The position numbers and the translations under genes are program-made. A stretch of DNA of 12,750 nt, taken from the NCBI GenBank assembly GCA_946885435.1, contig CAMPGL010000046.1:1-12750 (forward strand), written 5' to 3'. The notes beneath the pieces were generated by a model that was not told the DNA's origin, did no database searches, and worked only from the letters and a program-made list of their open reading frames with translations. Of this stretch, positions 1 through 6,990 are shown piece by piece (position 1 is the stretch's first letter; every line of letters starts with the position of its first letter). The DNA is from an uncultured Brevundimonas sp. (GTDB lineage Bacteria > Pseudomonadota > Alphaproteobacteria > Caulobacterales > Caulobacteraceae).

Positions 1-161
1 GCCCGATCAGCCGCCTGATCGGCGAGGTCGGCATGGCCATCGTGGTGCGGGTGCTCGGCCTGATCCTGGTCGCGCTCGGCATCCAGTTCGTGCTGGCCGG
101 CCTCGGCGAGGCCCTGCCTGGCATGTTCGCCTCTTCGGTGATCTCACCGGCGGGGCACTAG
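1..161 (+). CDS. MarC family integral membrane protein (3' end only)
   Basis: The reading frame is open from the left edge to a TAG at 159-161, giving about 52 C-terminal residues. They include a short amphipathic start (RLIGEVG), then one hydrophobic segment containing VVRVLGLILVALGIQFVLAGL. This matches the last transmembrane helix of MarC-family inner-membrane proteins, which typically reads G-x-x-G-x-x-V-x-x-R-x-x-G-L-x-x-x-x-x-x-x-Q-F-V-x-x-G. The family was linked to multiple antibiotic resistance but its transport role is not established. The stop codon shares the palindrome CTAG with the stop of the convergent TPR gene. The assignment rests on one helix, so another polytopic membrane protein is possible. 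Confidence 0.7.
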   Translation, partial: PISRLIGEVGMAIVVRVLGLILVALGIQFVLAGLGEALPGMFASSVISPAGH

Positions 162-1027
162 CCGCCGCGCAGGGCGTCCCAGGTGCGGCCGCTGGAGGGG
201 CTCGGCGTCGTCGAAGAGGTGCGGCGCAGCCAGCTGAGGTTCTGTTCCACCATCTCGGGCGGCAAATCTCGGCGCAGCATGGCCTCGGCCTCGGCGACCC
301 GGCCCTGCAGGCCGATCATCAGGGCGAGGTTGACGCGCATCTGCAGCGTGGCGCCGGGCCGGGCGATGGCGCGCCGCAGCAGGGCTTCGGCCTCGGCCGC
401 CTGTCCGGCGCCGGCCAGGGACATGGCCATGTTGGTCAGGACGGCCGGATTCTCGGGCGACAGAGCCAGAGCCTGGGCCCAGGCGGCGCGGGCTTCGTCG
501 AAGCGGCTGACCTGGTCGAGCGCCACGCCGAGCAGGGAGGCGACCTCCCAGTCGTTGGGGTGGGCGGCGCGCGCCTGTTCGAGCGGCGCGATGGCGTAGA
601 AGGCCTGGCCGCGCGCGATATGCACCCGCGCGAGCTCCATCTGGCCGTCGCGGCTGGAGGGGTCGAGGATCAGGGCCTGCTGGGAGCTGGTGGCGGCCTC
701 CTCGAAGCGGCGGAGTTCGCGCTGGGCACGGGCGAGCTGGAGGTGGGCCGCCACGTCGGTCGGGGCGATGGTCACCTCATTGGCCCAGAAGACGGCCCGA
801 GCCAGCGGGTCGAGCCGCGCCGCCTGGGCGCGCTGTTCGGCGCTGGCCGGCTGCCGGCTGGCCTGGGCGGGCGCTGTCGGCGTGGTAGGCTGCGTCGTCT
901 CGGCGGGCTCCGCGGGCGCCTCGTCGCGGTCACGGCCGAACGGCCAGATCTGGGCCTGGGCCGGAGCGGCCAGGCCGAGGGCGACGAGACCCAGGACGGT
1001 TGCGTAGGCAGGACCCTTGCGCGACAT
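158..1027 (-). CDS. Exported TPR protein, TadD-like
   Basis: This encodes a 289-residue protein. Residues 1-25 form a Sec signal peptide: basic start (MSRK), hydrophobic core, and an A-Q-A cleavage motif before QIWPF. Residues 35-70 are a Pro/Ala/Thr/Glu linker. From about 78 to 255 there are four to five tetratricopeptide repeats, and the end (LRRDLPPEMVEQNLSWLRR) resembles Flp-pilus assembly protein TadD. A role as a periplasmic scaffold, possibly for a Tad/Flp pilus or other envelope complex, is inferred; no other tad genes are in the window. The ATG at 1027 is chosen because AAGGAAGG lies about 7 nt upstream and the signal peptide begins there; an upstream TTG at 1078 would add 17 residues before the signal peptide. 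It converges on the marC-like gene and diverges from the aminopeptidase gene. Confidence 0.85.
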   Translation of the reverse strand: MSRKGPAYATVLGLVALGLAAPAQAQIWPFGRDRDEAPAEPAETTQPTTPTAPAQASRQPASAEQRAQAARLDPLARAVFWANEVTIAPTDVAAHLQLARAQRELRRFEEAATSSQQALILDPSSRDGQMELARVHIARGQAFYAIAPLEQARAAHPNDWEVASLLGVALDQVSRFDEARAAWAQALALSPENPAVLTNMAMSLAGAGQAAEAEALLRRAIARPGATLQMRVNLALMIGLQGRVAEAEAMLRRDLPPEMVEQNLSWLRRTSSTTPSPSSGRTWDALRGG

Positions 1028-1110
1028 GTGTCGCCTTCCTTTGACGGTGAGACCTGAATCGTCCGCCCCGCCGGTCAAGGATTGGTAAACGTTTCCGGAA
1101 AGACGCCCCC
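1028..1110. promoter_or_regulatory. Divergent intergenic region, TPR gene / aminopeptidase gene
   Basis: This 83-bp gap separates divergent start codons, so it must hold promoters for both genes unless they lie within coding DNA. TTGACGG (1041-1047, +) and TTGACC (1078-1073, -) resemble -35 hexamers, but I cannot pair either with a convincing -10. A GANTC site (GAATC, 1056-1060), the target of the CcrM methyltransferase in Caulobacterales, lies in the middle. The promoter assignment is positional. Confidence 0.4.
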
Positions 1111-2499
1111 ATGCCCGACGTCCTGATCGACCACGCCGAGACGCCGATCCCGCTGGTGCTCGTCAGCGAGGCGGCCTTCGAGGCCATGTCAGACGAGGGG
1201 CTCAAGGAGCTGGCGCGCGGCCAGGACTTCAAGGGCCAGGCCGGCCGCATCCTCTTCGCCACAGGCGCGGAAGGTCGGTTGACGCGGGTGCTGGCAGGGG
1301 CCGGCAAGGCGGGCGCGGATCCGATGGCGGCCCGCTCCCTGGCGGCGCGGCTGCCGGCCGGCGACTACATCCTGACCGATGCGCCCGAGGGCCTGGACGC
1401 CGGCTTGTTCGCGCTCGGCTGGGCGCTCGGAGCCTATGTCTTCGATCGCTACAAGGCCCGGCCCGAGCGGGGCCGGGCGCGACTGGTCCTGCCAGACGGT
1501 GTGGACGGCGCCGCGATCCGGCAGGAGGCCGCCGCCTGCCTGCTGGCGCGCGAGATGGTCGACACGCCAGCCCAGGACATGGGCCCGCTGCAGATCGAGA
1601 CCATCGCCCGCGAGATCGCGGAGGAGGCCGGCGCCTCCATCGAGGTCACGGTCGGCGATGACCTGCTCGAGAAGAACTTCCCCGCCGTCCATGCCGTCGG
1701 CCGCGCCGCCGCCTCCCATCGCCAGCCGCGACTGATCGAGATCGGCTGGAACCTGGACCGATCCGAGCTGCCGCTGGTGGCCCTGGTCGGCAAGGGTGTG
1801 GTCTTCGATTCCGGTGGCCTGGACATCAAGCCGGCCGCCGGCATGCGCTGGATGAAGAAGGACATGGGCGGCTCGGCGCATGCGCTGGCGCTCGGCCGGC
1901 TGGTCATGCAGGCGAAGCTGCCGGTACGGCTAGTCGTGCTGGTGGCGGCGGTCGAGAACGCCATCTCCGGCGACGCCTTCCGGCCCGGCGACATCGTCCG
2001 CACCCGCAAGGGTCTGACGGTCGAGATCGGCAACACCGACGCCGAGGGCCGGGTCATCCTCTCGGACGCCCTGGCGCGCGCGGGCGAGCATCAACCGGAG
2101 CTGACCATCGACTTCGCCACCCTGACCGGCGCCGCTCGCATCGCGCTCGGGCCCGAGCTGCCGCCCTACTACACCGACGATGAAGATCTGGCCGCCGAGA
2201 TCGCCGCGGCGGCGGCGGACCGCCGCGACCCGGTCTGGCGCATGCCGCTTTGGCGCGGCTATCGCGAAGCGGTCGAGAGCGAACTGGCCGACCTGAGAAA
2301 CGACGCCGCGGACTGGGCCCAGGCGGGGTCGGTGACCGCCGCCCTCTTCCTCCAGCGTTTCGCGCCAGAGAGCGGATCGTGGGTGCACCTCGACATCTTC
2401 GCCTGGAACAATCGAGCCCGGCCCGGCTTCCCGCAGGGCGGCGAGGCGCAGGGCCTGCGGGCCCTGTTCGAGGTGCTGAAGCGCCGCTACCGCCGTTAA
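1111..2499 (+). CDS. Leucyl aminopeptidase family protein (peptidase M17)
   Basis: This 462-residue cytosolic metallo-aminopeptidase removes N-terminal amino acids from peptides using two metal ions. The C-terminal catalytic domain is intact. VGKGVVFDSGGLDIKP (226-241) supplies metal ligands K228 and D233 and catalytic K240; D251 follows in KKDMGG; NTDAEGR (308-314) supplies D310, E312 and the bicarbonate-site R314. The roles are assigned by matching to bovine and E. coli leucine aminopeptidase. The N-terminal third (1-150) is the divergent non-catalytic domain. At 462 residues it is slightly shorter than the roughly 480-500 of PepA and closer to the PepB-like forms common in alphaproteobacteria. 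The ATG at 1111 has only a weak purine stretch (GGAAAG) upstream. It is followed after 35 bp by the NlpC/P60-type gene, so the two are probably co-transcribed. Confidence 0.93.
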   Translation: MPDVLIDHAETPIPLVLVSEAAFEAMSDEGLKELARGQDFKGQAGRILFATGAEGRLTRVLAGAGKAGADPMAARSLAARLPAGDYILTDAPEGLDAGLFALGWALGAYVFDRYKARPERGRARLVLPDGVDGAAIRQEAAACLLAREMVDTPAQDMGPLQIETIAREIAEEAGASIEVTVGDDLLEKNFPAVHAVGRAAASHRQPRLIEIGWNLDRSELPLVALVGKGVVFDSGGLDIKPAAGMRWMKKDMGGSAHALALGRLVMQAKLPVRLVVLVAAVENAISGDAFRPGDIVRTRKGLTVEIGNTDAEGRVILSDALARAGEHQPELTIDFATLTGAARIALGPELPPYYTDDEDLAAEIAAAAADRRDPVWRMPLWRGYREAVESELADLRNDAADWAQAGSVTAALFLQRFAPESGSWVHLDIFAWNNRARPGFPQGGEAQGLRALFEVLKRRYRR

Positions 2500-2512
2500 C
2501 GCCGTCTTGGGT

Positions 2513-2530
2513 GTCCCGGGCTTAAGGGAC
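2513..2530 (+). promoter_or_regulatory. Small hairpin covering the ribosome-binding site of the NlpC/P60-like gene
   Basis: GTCCC (2513-2517) and GGGAC (2526-2530) form a 5-bp stem with an 8-nt loop, between the aminopeptidase stop (2497-2499) and the GTG at 2535. The right arm contains AAGGGA, the best Shine-Dalgarno candidate. It could dampen translation initiation, or be chance in GC-rich DNA. Confidence 0.3.
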
Positions 2531-2534
2531 GTGG

Positions 2535-3266
2535 GTGTTTCCGACGCTCGCAGACCAGACCCTGGCCCGGCCCGACCTCGCCGACCTGCTCCTTGAGGGG
2601 CTGGCGCGGGCCGAGCGATTCAAGCCCACGCGGCCGATGAACTGCCTGACGCCCACGGCCGAGGTCCGGGCCGAGCCGCACGACCAGGCCGAGCGCCTGG
2701 ATCAGCTTCTGCATGGTGAGACATTCCGGGTGCTGGAGGAATCCGCCGGCTGGGCGTGGGGACAGTCGGCCCGCGACGGTCAGGTCGGCTTCGTGCGCCT
2801 GGCCGATCTCGGCCCGGAGAGCGAACTCCCGACCCATCGCGTGGCGCAGGCTTGGGTCGCCATCGACGGCCGCCGTCTGCCGTTGAACGCGCTGGTCGTC
2901 GCGTCCGATGGCGAAGGCCTGGCCGACCTGCATACCTTCGACTCAGACTGCGCCGAGGCCGCGGAGCGGCTTCTTGGCGCTCCCTATGCTGACGGCGGGC
3001 GGACGGCCGAGGGTATCGACGGATGGGGTCTGGTCCGCCAGGCGCTGTTCGCCGTCGGCCGGGGCGCCCCGGCGCTGCTGGAGGACGGCGGGATATCGCT
3101 GGGCCGGCGCTTGGCCGGCGACGAATCGCCCGTGCGCGGCGACATCGTCCTGGCCGAGGGCGGCCCGGGCGTGGTGTGCGGTCCGGGCGAGATGATCCGC
3201 AGCCGAACCGACACGGGCGTCGCGCGCGAACCTCTACCCGAAGAGGCGCTCTACTTCAGGCCGTGA
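2535..3266 (+). CDS. NlpC/P60-family protein, catalytic residues missing
   Basis: This 243-residue protein has the layout of alphaproteobacterial NlpC/P60 peptidoglycan endopeptidases that often sit next to leucyl aminopeptidase genes. A short N-terminal region is followed by a bacterial-SH3-like segment (about 36-92, including LRAEP-like and HGETFRVLEE motifs) and an NlpC/P60-like fold (about 135-243: AAERLLGAPYADGG then GDIVLAEGG). The family nucleophile motif, normally G-[IL]-D-C-S-G-L-V, reads GIDGWGLV here, so Cys is replaced by G163 and Ser by W164. The catalytic His, normally in G-H-V-G-I, is also absent (GGPGVV, G210). It is therefore probably a non-enzymatic cell-wall-binding or regulatory protein, or a gene losing function. 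The GTG start at 2535 follows AAGGGA. There is no signal peptide. Its 3' end overlaps the convergent sulfotransferase gene by 16 bp. Confidence 0.75.
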   Translation: MFPTLADQTLARPDLADLLLEGLARAERFKPTRPMNCLTPTAEVRAEPHDQAERLDQLLHGETFRVLEESAGWAWGQSARDGQVGFVRLADLGPESELPTHRVAQAWVAIDGRRLPLNALVVASDGEGLADLHTFDSDCAEAAERLLGAPYADGGRTAEGIDGWGLVRQALFAVGRGAPALLEDGGISLGRRLAGDESPVRGDIVLAEGGPGVVCGPGEMIRSRTDTGVAREPLPEEALYFRP

Positions 3267-5017
3267 TCGACGCCGGCGCGCAAGCCGCCGGTCTCCAGGT
3301 CGACCCCCTCCGCCTCCAGGGTCTCGACCAGAGGCGCGAGGTGCGCCCGATAGGCTGACGCCCGATCGTTCATGACGCGCACCGGGCTCCGCGCCGTCAC
3401 TGTCGAGAAGGTGGCGATGGGCCGCGGACTGCGGTGCGGCTCGAGGCAGGCAGTGTCCCAGTCAAGACCACAGGCCGTCACCAAACGGCGGGCCTCGGCG
3501 CCGAAGTCGGCGGCGAAGGTCTCGTACTGGACCTCGATTATTCGGCCCGGCAGGCGCTCGCGCCACATCGAAGCCATCCGCGCCGACAGGGCGTAGCCCC
3601 TGGCGAGGCTGATCAGGTCATGGGCGAAGGGCCAGTCCCGGCTGAACTCCTGGCGGTAGAGCGACAGGCATGTCTCGACCGGGTCGCGGCGGACCAGGAC
3701 GATCGGCGCATCGGGGAACAGGCGGTGTATCAGGCCGACCGCCTCCAGGTTCCTTGGCGCCTTGTCGGTGACGTGGGTGAAGCCCGCGAGGTCGCCCAAG
3801 CCCCGGAGATAGGCGGCGGCCCAAGGCGCCTCCGGCGACCGGCCCGAGAGCCACGCCTCCAGCAAGGGCGCCATGGCGGTGCGCTCGCCCGCCCCGAAAA
3901 CCTTCGGGTGGCTGGCCAGCACAGCCTCGATCAGGGTCGTGCCGGAGCGGGCCATGCCGAGGATGAAGAGAGGCCGGGGCGTTGCGGTCGCTCCGGTCTG
4001 CGGCGGCTTGATCGGAAGCCCAGCGATGGCGCGGGCGCGGGCCTCGGCGCGGGCGTGGTCGTAGCTTCGGCCCTCTATGGCGTCGCGCGCCGCCGCCAGA
4101 TCGTGAGCACGGTAGTAGGCGGCGAAGGCGTCGCCGATCCGGCCCTGGCGATCCGCCACATGCCCCAGGGCGAAGGCGGCCGGAATGCGATGATCGAGGG
4201 GAGAGGCCTCGTCGTCCGCCACGTCTTCGAGCGTCGCACGCGCCGTCGCGTCGATCCGGTCGGGAGCCAGGCGCGTCAGCAGCGTATAGGCGGGCGCGTG
4301 ACGCGGGTCGCCCTCAAGCGCGCGCCGGCAGTCGCGCTCAGCCTCCTCGAAGCGTCCCAGATAGGTGAGCAGCGTGGCGCGGCTGGTCCGGGCCGATACG
4401 TGGCCCGGGTCGGACTCGAGCGCTTCGTCCAGCAGGCGTCCCGCCTCCTCATGCGCGAGGGCGTGCAGCAGCAGGCCGCCCAGGGTGGCCAGGGCGTCGG
4501 CCGACCGCGGCTGAAGGGCGGCGGCCCGCCGATAGGCCTGCGCCGCGGCGGCCGGGTCACCGAGTTCGAAGCGTGCGCGGGCCAGCTCCTGCCAGGGCGC
4601 CGGCCGGTCGGGCCGCCGGGCCGCCCAGCGCCGCGCGGCAGCCTCGAGGGCCGGCCAGTCGCGCCGCGCGGCGGCCTGTGAGGTCTCGGCGGGGCCACGG
4701 CGTTCAAGGATCTGAGCGAGGTTGCCCTGGAAGGCCCGCTCGTGAGGCTCCAGCTGGATGGCGCGTCCGGCCTCGGTCTCCGCTTCCTCCCACCGGCCGA
4801 CCATGGCCAGGGCGAGCGCCCGCAGGCTGATGACCTCGGCGTCCGCCGGCGTCAGGGCGAGCGCAGCGTCGAAGGCGGCGAGGGCCGCTTCGCCGCTGCC
4901 GGCGCTCAGGGCCCGGAGGCCCCGGTCGACATGTTGGGAGGCGGCCGTCGCAGGCCGCCCGTCAGCCGCCGGCGTTGGCGGGACCGCCCGGGCTGGAAAG
5001 TTCCATGTTCGGCGCAT
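3251..5017 (-). CDS. TPR-repeat sulfotransferase family protein
   Basis: This encodes 588 residues. Residues about 28-330 are TPR-like helical repeats (for example AALAAFDAALALTPADAEVI, AAQAYRRAAALQP, AERDCRRALEGDPRHAPAY). Residues about 348-575 form a sulfotransferase domain. Its 5'-PAPS loop is LFILGMARSGTTL (350-362), and the 3'-phosphate-binding segment is IVLVRRDPVETCLSLY (439-454). Such proteins transfer sulfate from PAPS to sugars, lipids or peptides; the acceptor here is unknown. The first in-frame ATG (5017) lies inside the upstream cytochrome c gene and overlaps it by 56 bp. It has no clear Shine-Dalgarno sequence, and no good ATG/GTG/TTG occurs until about codon 72. The true start may therefore be a near-cognate codon around residues 20-40, or translation may be coupled to the cytochrome gene. 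It is probably co-transcribed with that gene. Confidence 0.85.
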   Translation of the reverse strand: MRRTWNFPARAVPPTPAADGRPATAASQHVDRGLRALSAGSGEAALAAFDAALALTPADAEVISLRALALAMVGRWEEAETEAGRAIQLEPHERAFQGNLAQILERRGPAETSQAAARRDWPALEAAARRWAARRPDRPAPWQELARARFELGDPAAAAQAYRRAAALQPRSADALATLGGLLLHALAHEEAGRLLDEALESDPGHVSARTSRATLLTYLGRFEEAERDCRRALEGDPRHAPAYTLLTRLAPDRIDATARATLEDVADDEASPLDHRIPAAFALGHVADRQGRIGDAFAAYYRAHDLAAARDAIEGRSYDHARAEARARAIAGLPIKPPQTGATATPRPLFILGMARSGTTLIEAVLASHPKVFGAGERTAMAPLLEAWLSGRSPEAPWAAAYLRGLGDLAGFTHVTDKAPRNLEAVGLIHRLFPDAPIVLVRRDPVETCLSLYRQEFSRDWPFAHDLISLARGYALSARMASMWRERLPGRIIEVQYETFAADFGAEARRLVTACGLDWDTACLEPHRSPRPIATFSTVTARSPVRVMNDRASAYRAHLAPLVETLEAEGVDLETGGLRAGVDHGLK

Positions 5018-5702
5018 CGGCGGCCTGGCCGCCGCGCGCGCCCGGATCCTCGACGGGTTCGGCGCCCTGGGTTCCCTCGACCTCGGTAGCGCCCGGCAGG
5101 GCGTCGCCCTCGGCGGTCGCTTCGCCCTCGGCCGGAGCCGCGCCGGCCTGGCGAGCCGGATCCGGCGCCGGGATGGCGTAGCCGGTCGAGCCCTGCTCGC
5201 GCATCCAGGCGATCAGGTTGGCGCGCTGCACCTGGTCGCGCAGGCCGCCGAAGGTCATGTTGGTGCCGTTCACGTGCCGCTGCGGCGCGGCGATGAAGGC
5301 GTCCAGCTCGTCGTAGGTCCAGTTGCCCACGGCGGCGGCGTGGTCGCGCATCGCCTGGGAATAGTTGAAGCCCGCCGCGTGGGTGACCGGCCCGCCGACC
5401 ACGGCCCACAGATTCGGGCCCGTGCCGTTGGCCCCGCCCTGGTTGATCGTGTGGCAGGTGGCGCAGCGCGCGAAGGCGGCCTCGCCGGCGGCCAGATCGG
5501 CGGTCGGCAGGAAGGTGCCCCAGTCGGTCGGCAGGGCCGCGGCCTCGCCCGACTCCTCCTCGGCGACCTCGATGAAATAGCCCATCTTCTCAGGGGCTTC
5601 CTGATGATAGACGCGCGAGGCGACCTCATTGACGATCAGGATGGTGAAGACCGTCGCGAGACCCGCGCCCGCGATCTTGTTCCACTTGAGGTCGCCGCTC
5701 AT
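4962..5702 (-). CDS. Membrane-anchored cytochrome c (CycM/c552 type)
   Basis: This 246-residue protein has an N-terminal uncleaved anchor (about 10-28, hydrophobic) followed by a periplasmic class I cytochrome c domain. The haem-binding motif is CATCH (C80, C83, H84) and the sixth ligand is very likely M149 in NGTNMTF. The pattern GPNLW and GFNYSQAM between them is typical of cytochrome c552/CycM proteins of alphaproteobacteria, which pass electrons from the bc1 complex to cytochrome oxidase. Residues about 180-246 are an unusual low-complexity tail rich in Ala, Gly, Pro and Glu, likely disordered. The ATG at 5702 begins the anchor sequence and has only weak purine matches upstream. The gene is divergent from kdsB and overlaps the start of the downstream sulfotransferase gene. 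Confidence 0.9.
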   Translation of the reverse strand: MSGDLKWNKIAGAGLATVFTILIVNEVASRVYHQEAPEKMGYFIEVAEEESGEAAALPTDWGTFLPTADLAAGEAAFARCATCHTINQGGANGTGPNLWAVVGGPVTHAAGFNYSQAMRDHAAAVGNWTYDELDAFIAAPQRHVNGTNMTFGGLRDQVQRANLIAWMREQGSTGYAIPAPDPARQAGAAPAEGEATAEGDALPGATEVEGTQGAEPVEDPGARGGQAADAPNMELSSPGGPANAGG

Positions 5703-5804
5703 TCCGTAAGACGCCTTGGTTTGCCTTGCTTGCGTGGCGCTCTCTTACACCCTATCGCCAACCGCGCAACCGGCCCCGGCGCCGGACCGACGGAGACTTG
5801 CGCG
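5703..5804. promoter_or_regulatory. Divergent intergenic region, cytochrome c gene / kdsB
   Basis: This 102-bp gap between divergent starts is expected to hold promoters for the cytochrome gene (leftward) and kdsB-apaG (rightward). It is locally less GC-rich on the cytochrome side (TTGGTTTGCCTTGCTTGCG). TTGCTT at 5728-5733 could be a -35 for kdsB, but no convincing -10 is seen. GGAG at 5792-5795 is a plausible, somewhat distant ribosome-binding site for kdsB. Confidence 0.35.
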
Positions 5805-6536
5805 ATGCCGCGACCGATCGTGGTGATCCCGGCCCGGATGGCCGCCCAGAGGTTGCCCGGAAAGCCGCTGGCGGACATCGGCGGCCTGCCCATGATCGTC
5901 CGCGTCCTGCGCCAAGCCGAGGCCGCCGACGTGGGGCCCGTCGCCGTCGCCGCCGGCGACCCCGAGATCGTCGAGGCCGTGCGGGCCCATGGCGGCCGCG
6001 CCGTCCTGACCGACCCGGCCCTCCCCTCGGGATCCGACCGAATCCGGGCGGCCTTGCCGGAGCTCGATCCCGAAGGCCGGCACGATCTGGTCATCAACCT
6101 CCAGGGCGACATGCCGCTCGTGGAGCCCGAGACGATCCGCGCCCTCGTTCAGCTGTTCGAGGACCAGCCCGGGCTCGAGATGGGAACCCTGGTCGCCCCC
6201 GAAGCTTCGGTCGCCGACCGGACCAACCCCGACGTGGTCAAGGCGATCCTGGCCCTCGCCCGCGACGCCCGGCAGGGCCGCGCCCTCTATTTCACCCGCT
6301 CGACCCTCTATGGCGAAGGCCCGATCTGGCGGCACATCGGCCTGTATGGCTACACGCCCCAGGCGCTCGACGTCATGACCACCGGCTTGCCCACGGCGCT
6401 CGAACGCCGTGAGAAGCTGGAGCAGCTGCGCGCGCTTGAGCTCGGCCTGGAGATCTGGGCGGCCATCGTCGACGCGGCGCCGATCTCGGTGGACAACCCC
6501 GCCGACCTGGAGGCCGCGCGGGCGGCGGTCGGATGA
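5805..6536 (+). CDS. kdsB: 3-deoxy-manno-octulosonate cytidylyltransferase (CMP-KDO synthetase)
   Basis: This 243-residue cytosolic enzyme activates Kdo with CTP to give CMP-Kdo for lipid A-core assembly in LPS synthesis. The family signature runs through the whole protein: IPARMAAQRLPGKPL (8-22) binds the nucleotide; LPSGSDRI (73-80); the Mg-binding NLQGDMP (98-104, D102); HIGLYGY (177-183); and LEQLRALE (205-212). NLQGDMP replaces the more usual N-[VI]-Q-G-D-E-P, a Glu-to-Met change next to the metal-binding Asp. The ATG at 5805 is chosen because homology begins immediately (MPRPIVVIPAR); the frame stays open far upstream through the antisense of the cytochrome gene, which is not meaningful. 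The stop overlaps the apaG start by 4 bp (ATGA), indicating translational coupling. Confidence 0.95.
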   Translation: MPRPIVVIPARMAAQRLPGKPLADIGGLPMIVRVLRQAEAADVGPVAVAAGDPEIVEAVRAHGGRAVLTDPALPSGSDRIRAALPELDPEGRHDLVINLQGDMPLVEPETIRALVQLFEDQPGLEMGTLVAPEASVADRTNPDVVKAILALARDARQGRALYFTRSTLYGEGPIWRHIGLYGYTPQALDVMTTGLPTALERREKLEQLRALELGLEIWAAIVDAAPISVDNPADLEAARAAVG

Positions 6537-6940
6537 GCGCGCTCGTCCGGGGCTATGAGGCGGTGACGGAAAACATCGTCGTCCGCGTGCGGCCGACCTA
6601 CTTGCCGCAGCAGTCGGACCCCGACGGCCGCCGCTGGGTCTGGGCCTATGCGATCGAAATCGAGAACCTGCGGCCCGAGGCCGTGCAGCTGCTCGCCCGG
6701 CACTGGACCATCACCGATGCGCTGGGCCGGGTCGAGGAGGTGCGTGGTGCGGGCGTAGTCGGCGAGCAGCCGGTCATCCCGCCGGGCGGCGTGCACCGCT
6801 ACGCCTCGGGCTGTCCGCTGCCGACTTCGTCGGGATCGATGGTCGGCGCCTATTCGATGGCGGACGCCGCGGGACGCGTCTTCACCGTGGCTATCCCCGC
6901 CTTCTCGCTCGACAGCGAGACGCCGCGTCAGGTGAACTGA
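6533..6940 (+). CDS. apaG: ApaG domain protein
   Basis: This 135-residue protein has a fibronectin III-like beta-sandwich fold, as in ApaG. The N-terminal strand region VTENIVVRVRPTYLPQQSDP is followed by YAIEIEN, HWTITDA and the conserved glycine motif GAGVVGEQP (72-80), then IPPGGVHRYASGCPLPTSSG (82-101) and MVGAYSM. These are the diagnostic ApaG blocks. The biochemical role is unresolved: the family has been linked to Co/Mg resistance, and ApaG domains occur in some F-box proteins. The ATG overlaps the kdsB stop as ATGA at 6533-6536, so it is the second gene of a kdsB-apaG operon. Confidence 0.95.
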   Translation: MSALVRGYEAVTENIVVRVRPTYLPQQSDPDGRRWVWAYAIEIENLRPEAVQLLARHWTITDALGRVEEVRGAGVVGEQPVIPPGGVHRYASGCPLPTSSGSMVGAYSMADAAGRVFTVAIPAFSLDSETPRQVN

Positions 6941-6949
6941 GCGAAGCGC

Positions 6950-6990
6950 CTGTCGCTGCGCAACGGAGCGACACAGCGACAGAGCGACAT
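6950..6990. repeat. Three tandem AGCGACAN octamers with an inverted copy
   Basis: AGCGACAC, AGCGACAG and AGCGACAT are adjacent at 6967-6974, 6975-6982 and 6983-6990. An inverted copy, CTGTCGCTG at 6950-6958, pairs perfectly over 9 bp with CAGCGACAG at 6974-6982, or over 7 bp with 6967-6973. It begins 9 bp after the apaG stop codon. It could be a transcript-end hairpin with alternative pairings, but no T tract follows. It could also be a cluster of protein-binding sites. Confidence 0.7.

Noticed and set aside
3434..4681. Open plus-strand frame of 415 codons across the sulfotransferase gene
   Set aside because: The opposite strand encodes clear TPR and PAPS-binding motifs. This frame shows no domain and no ribosome-binding site.
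4758..5804. Possible N-terminal extension of KdsB by about 349 codons
   Set aside because: The frame is open only because it is antisense to the cytochrome c and sulfotransferase genes. KdsB homology begins exactly at the ATG at 5805.
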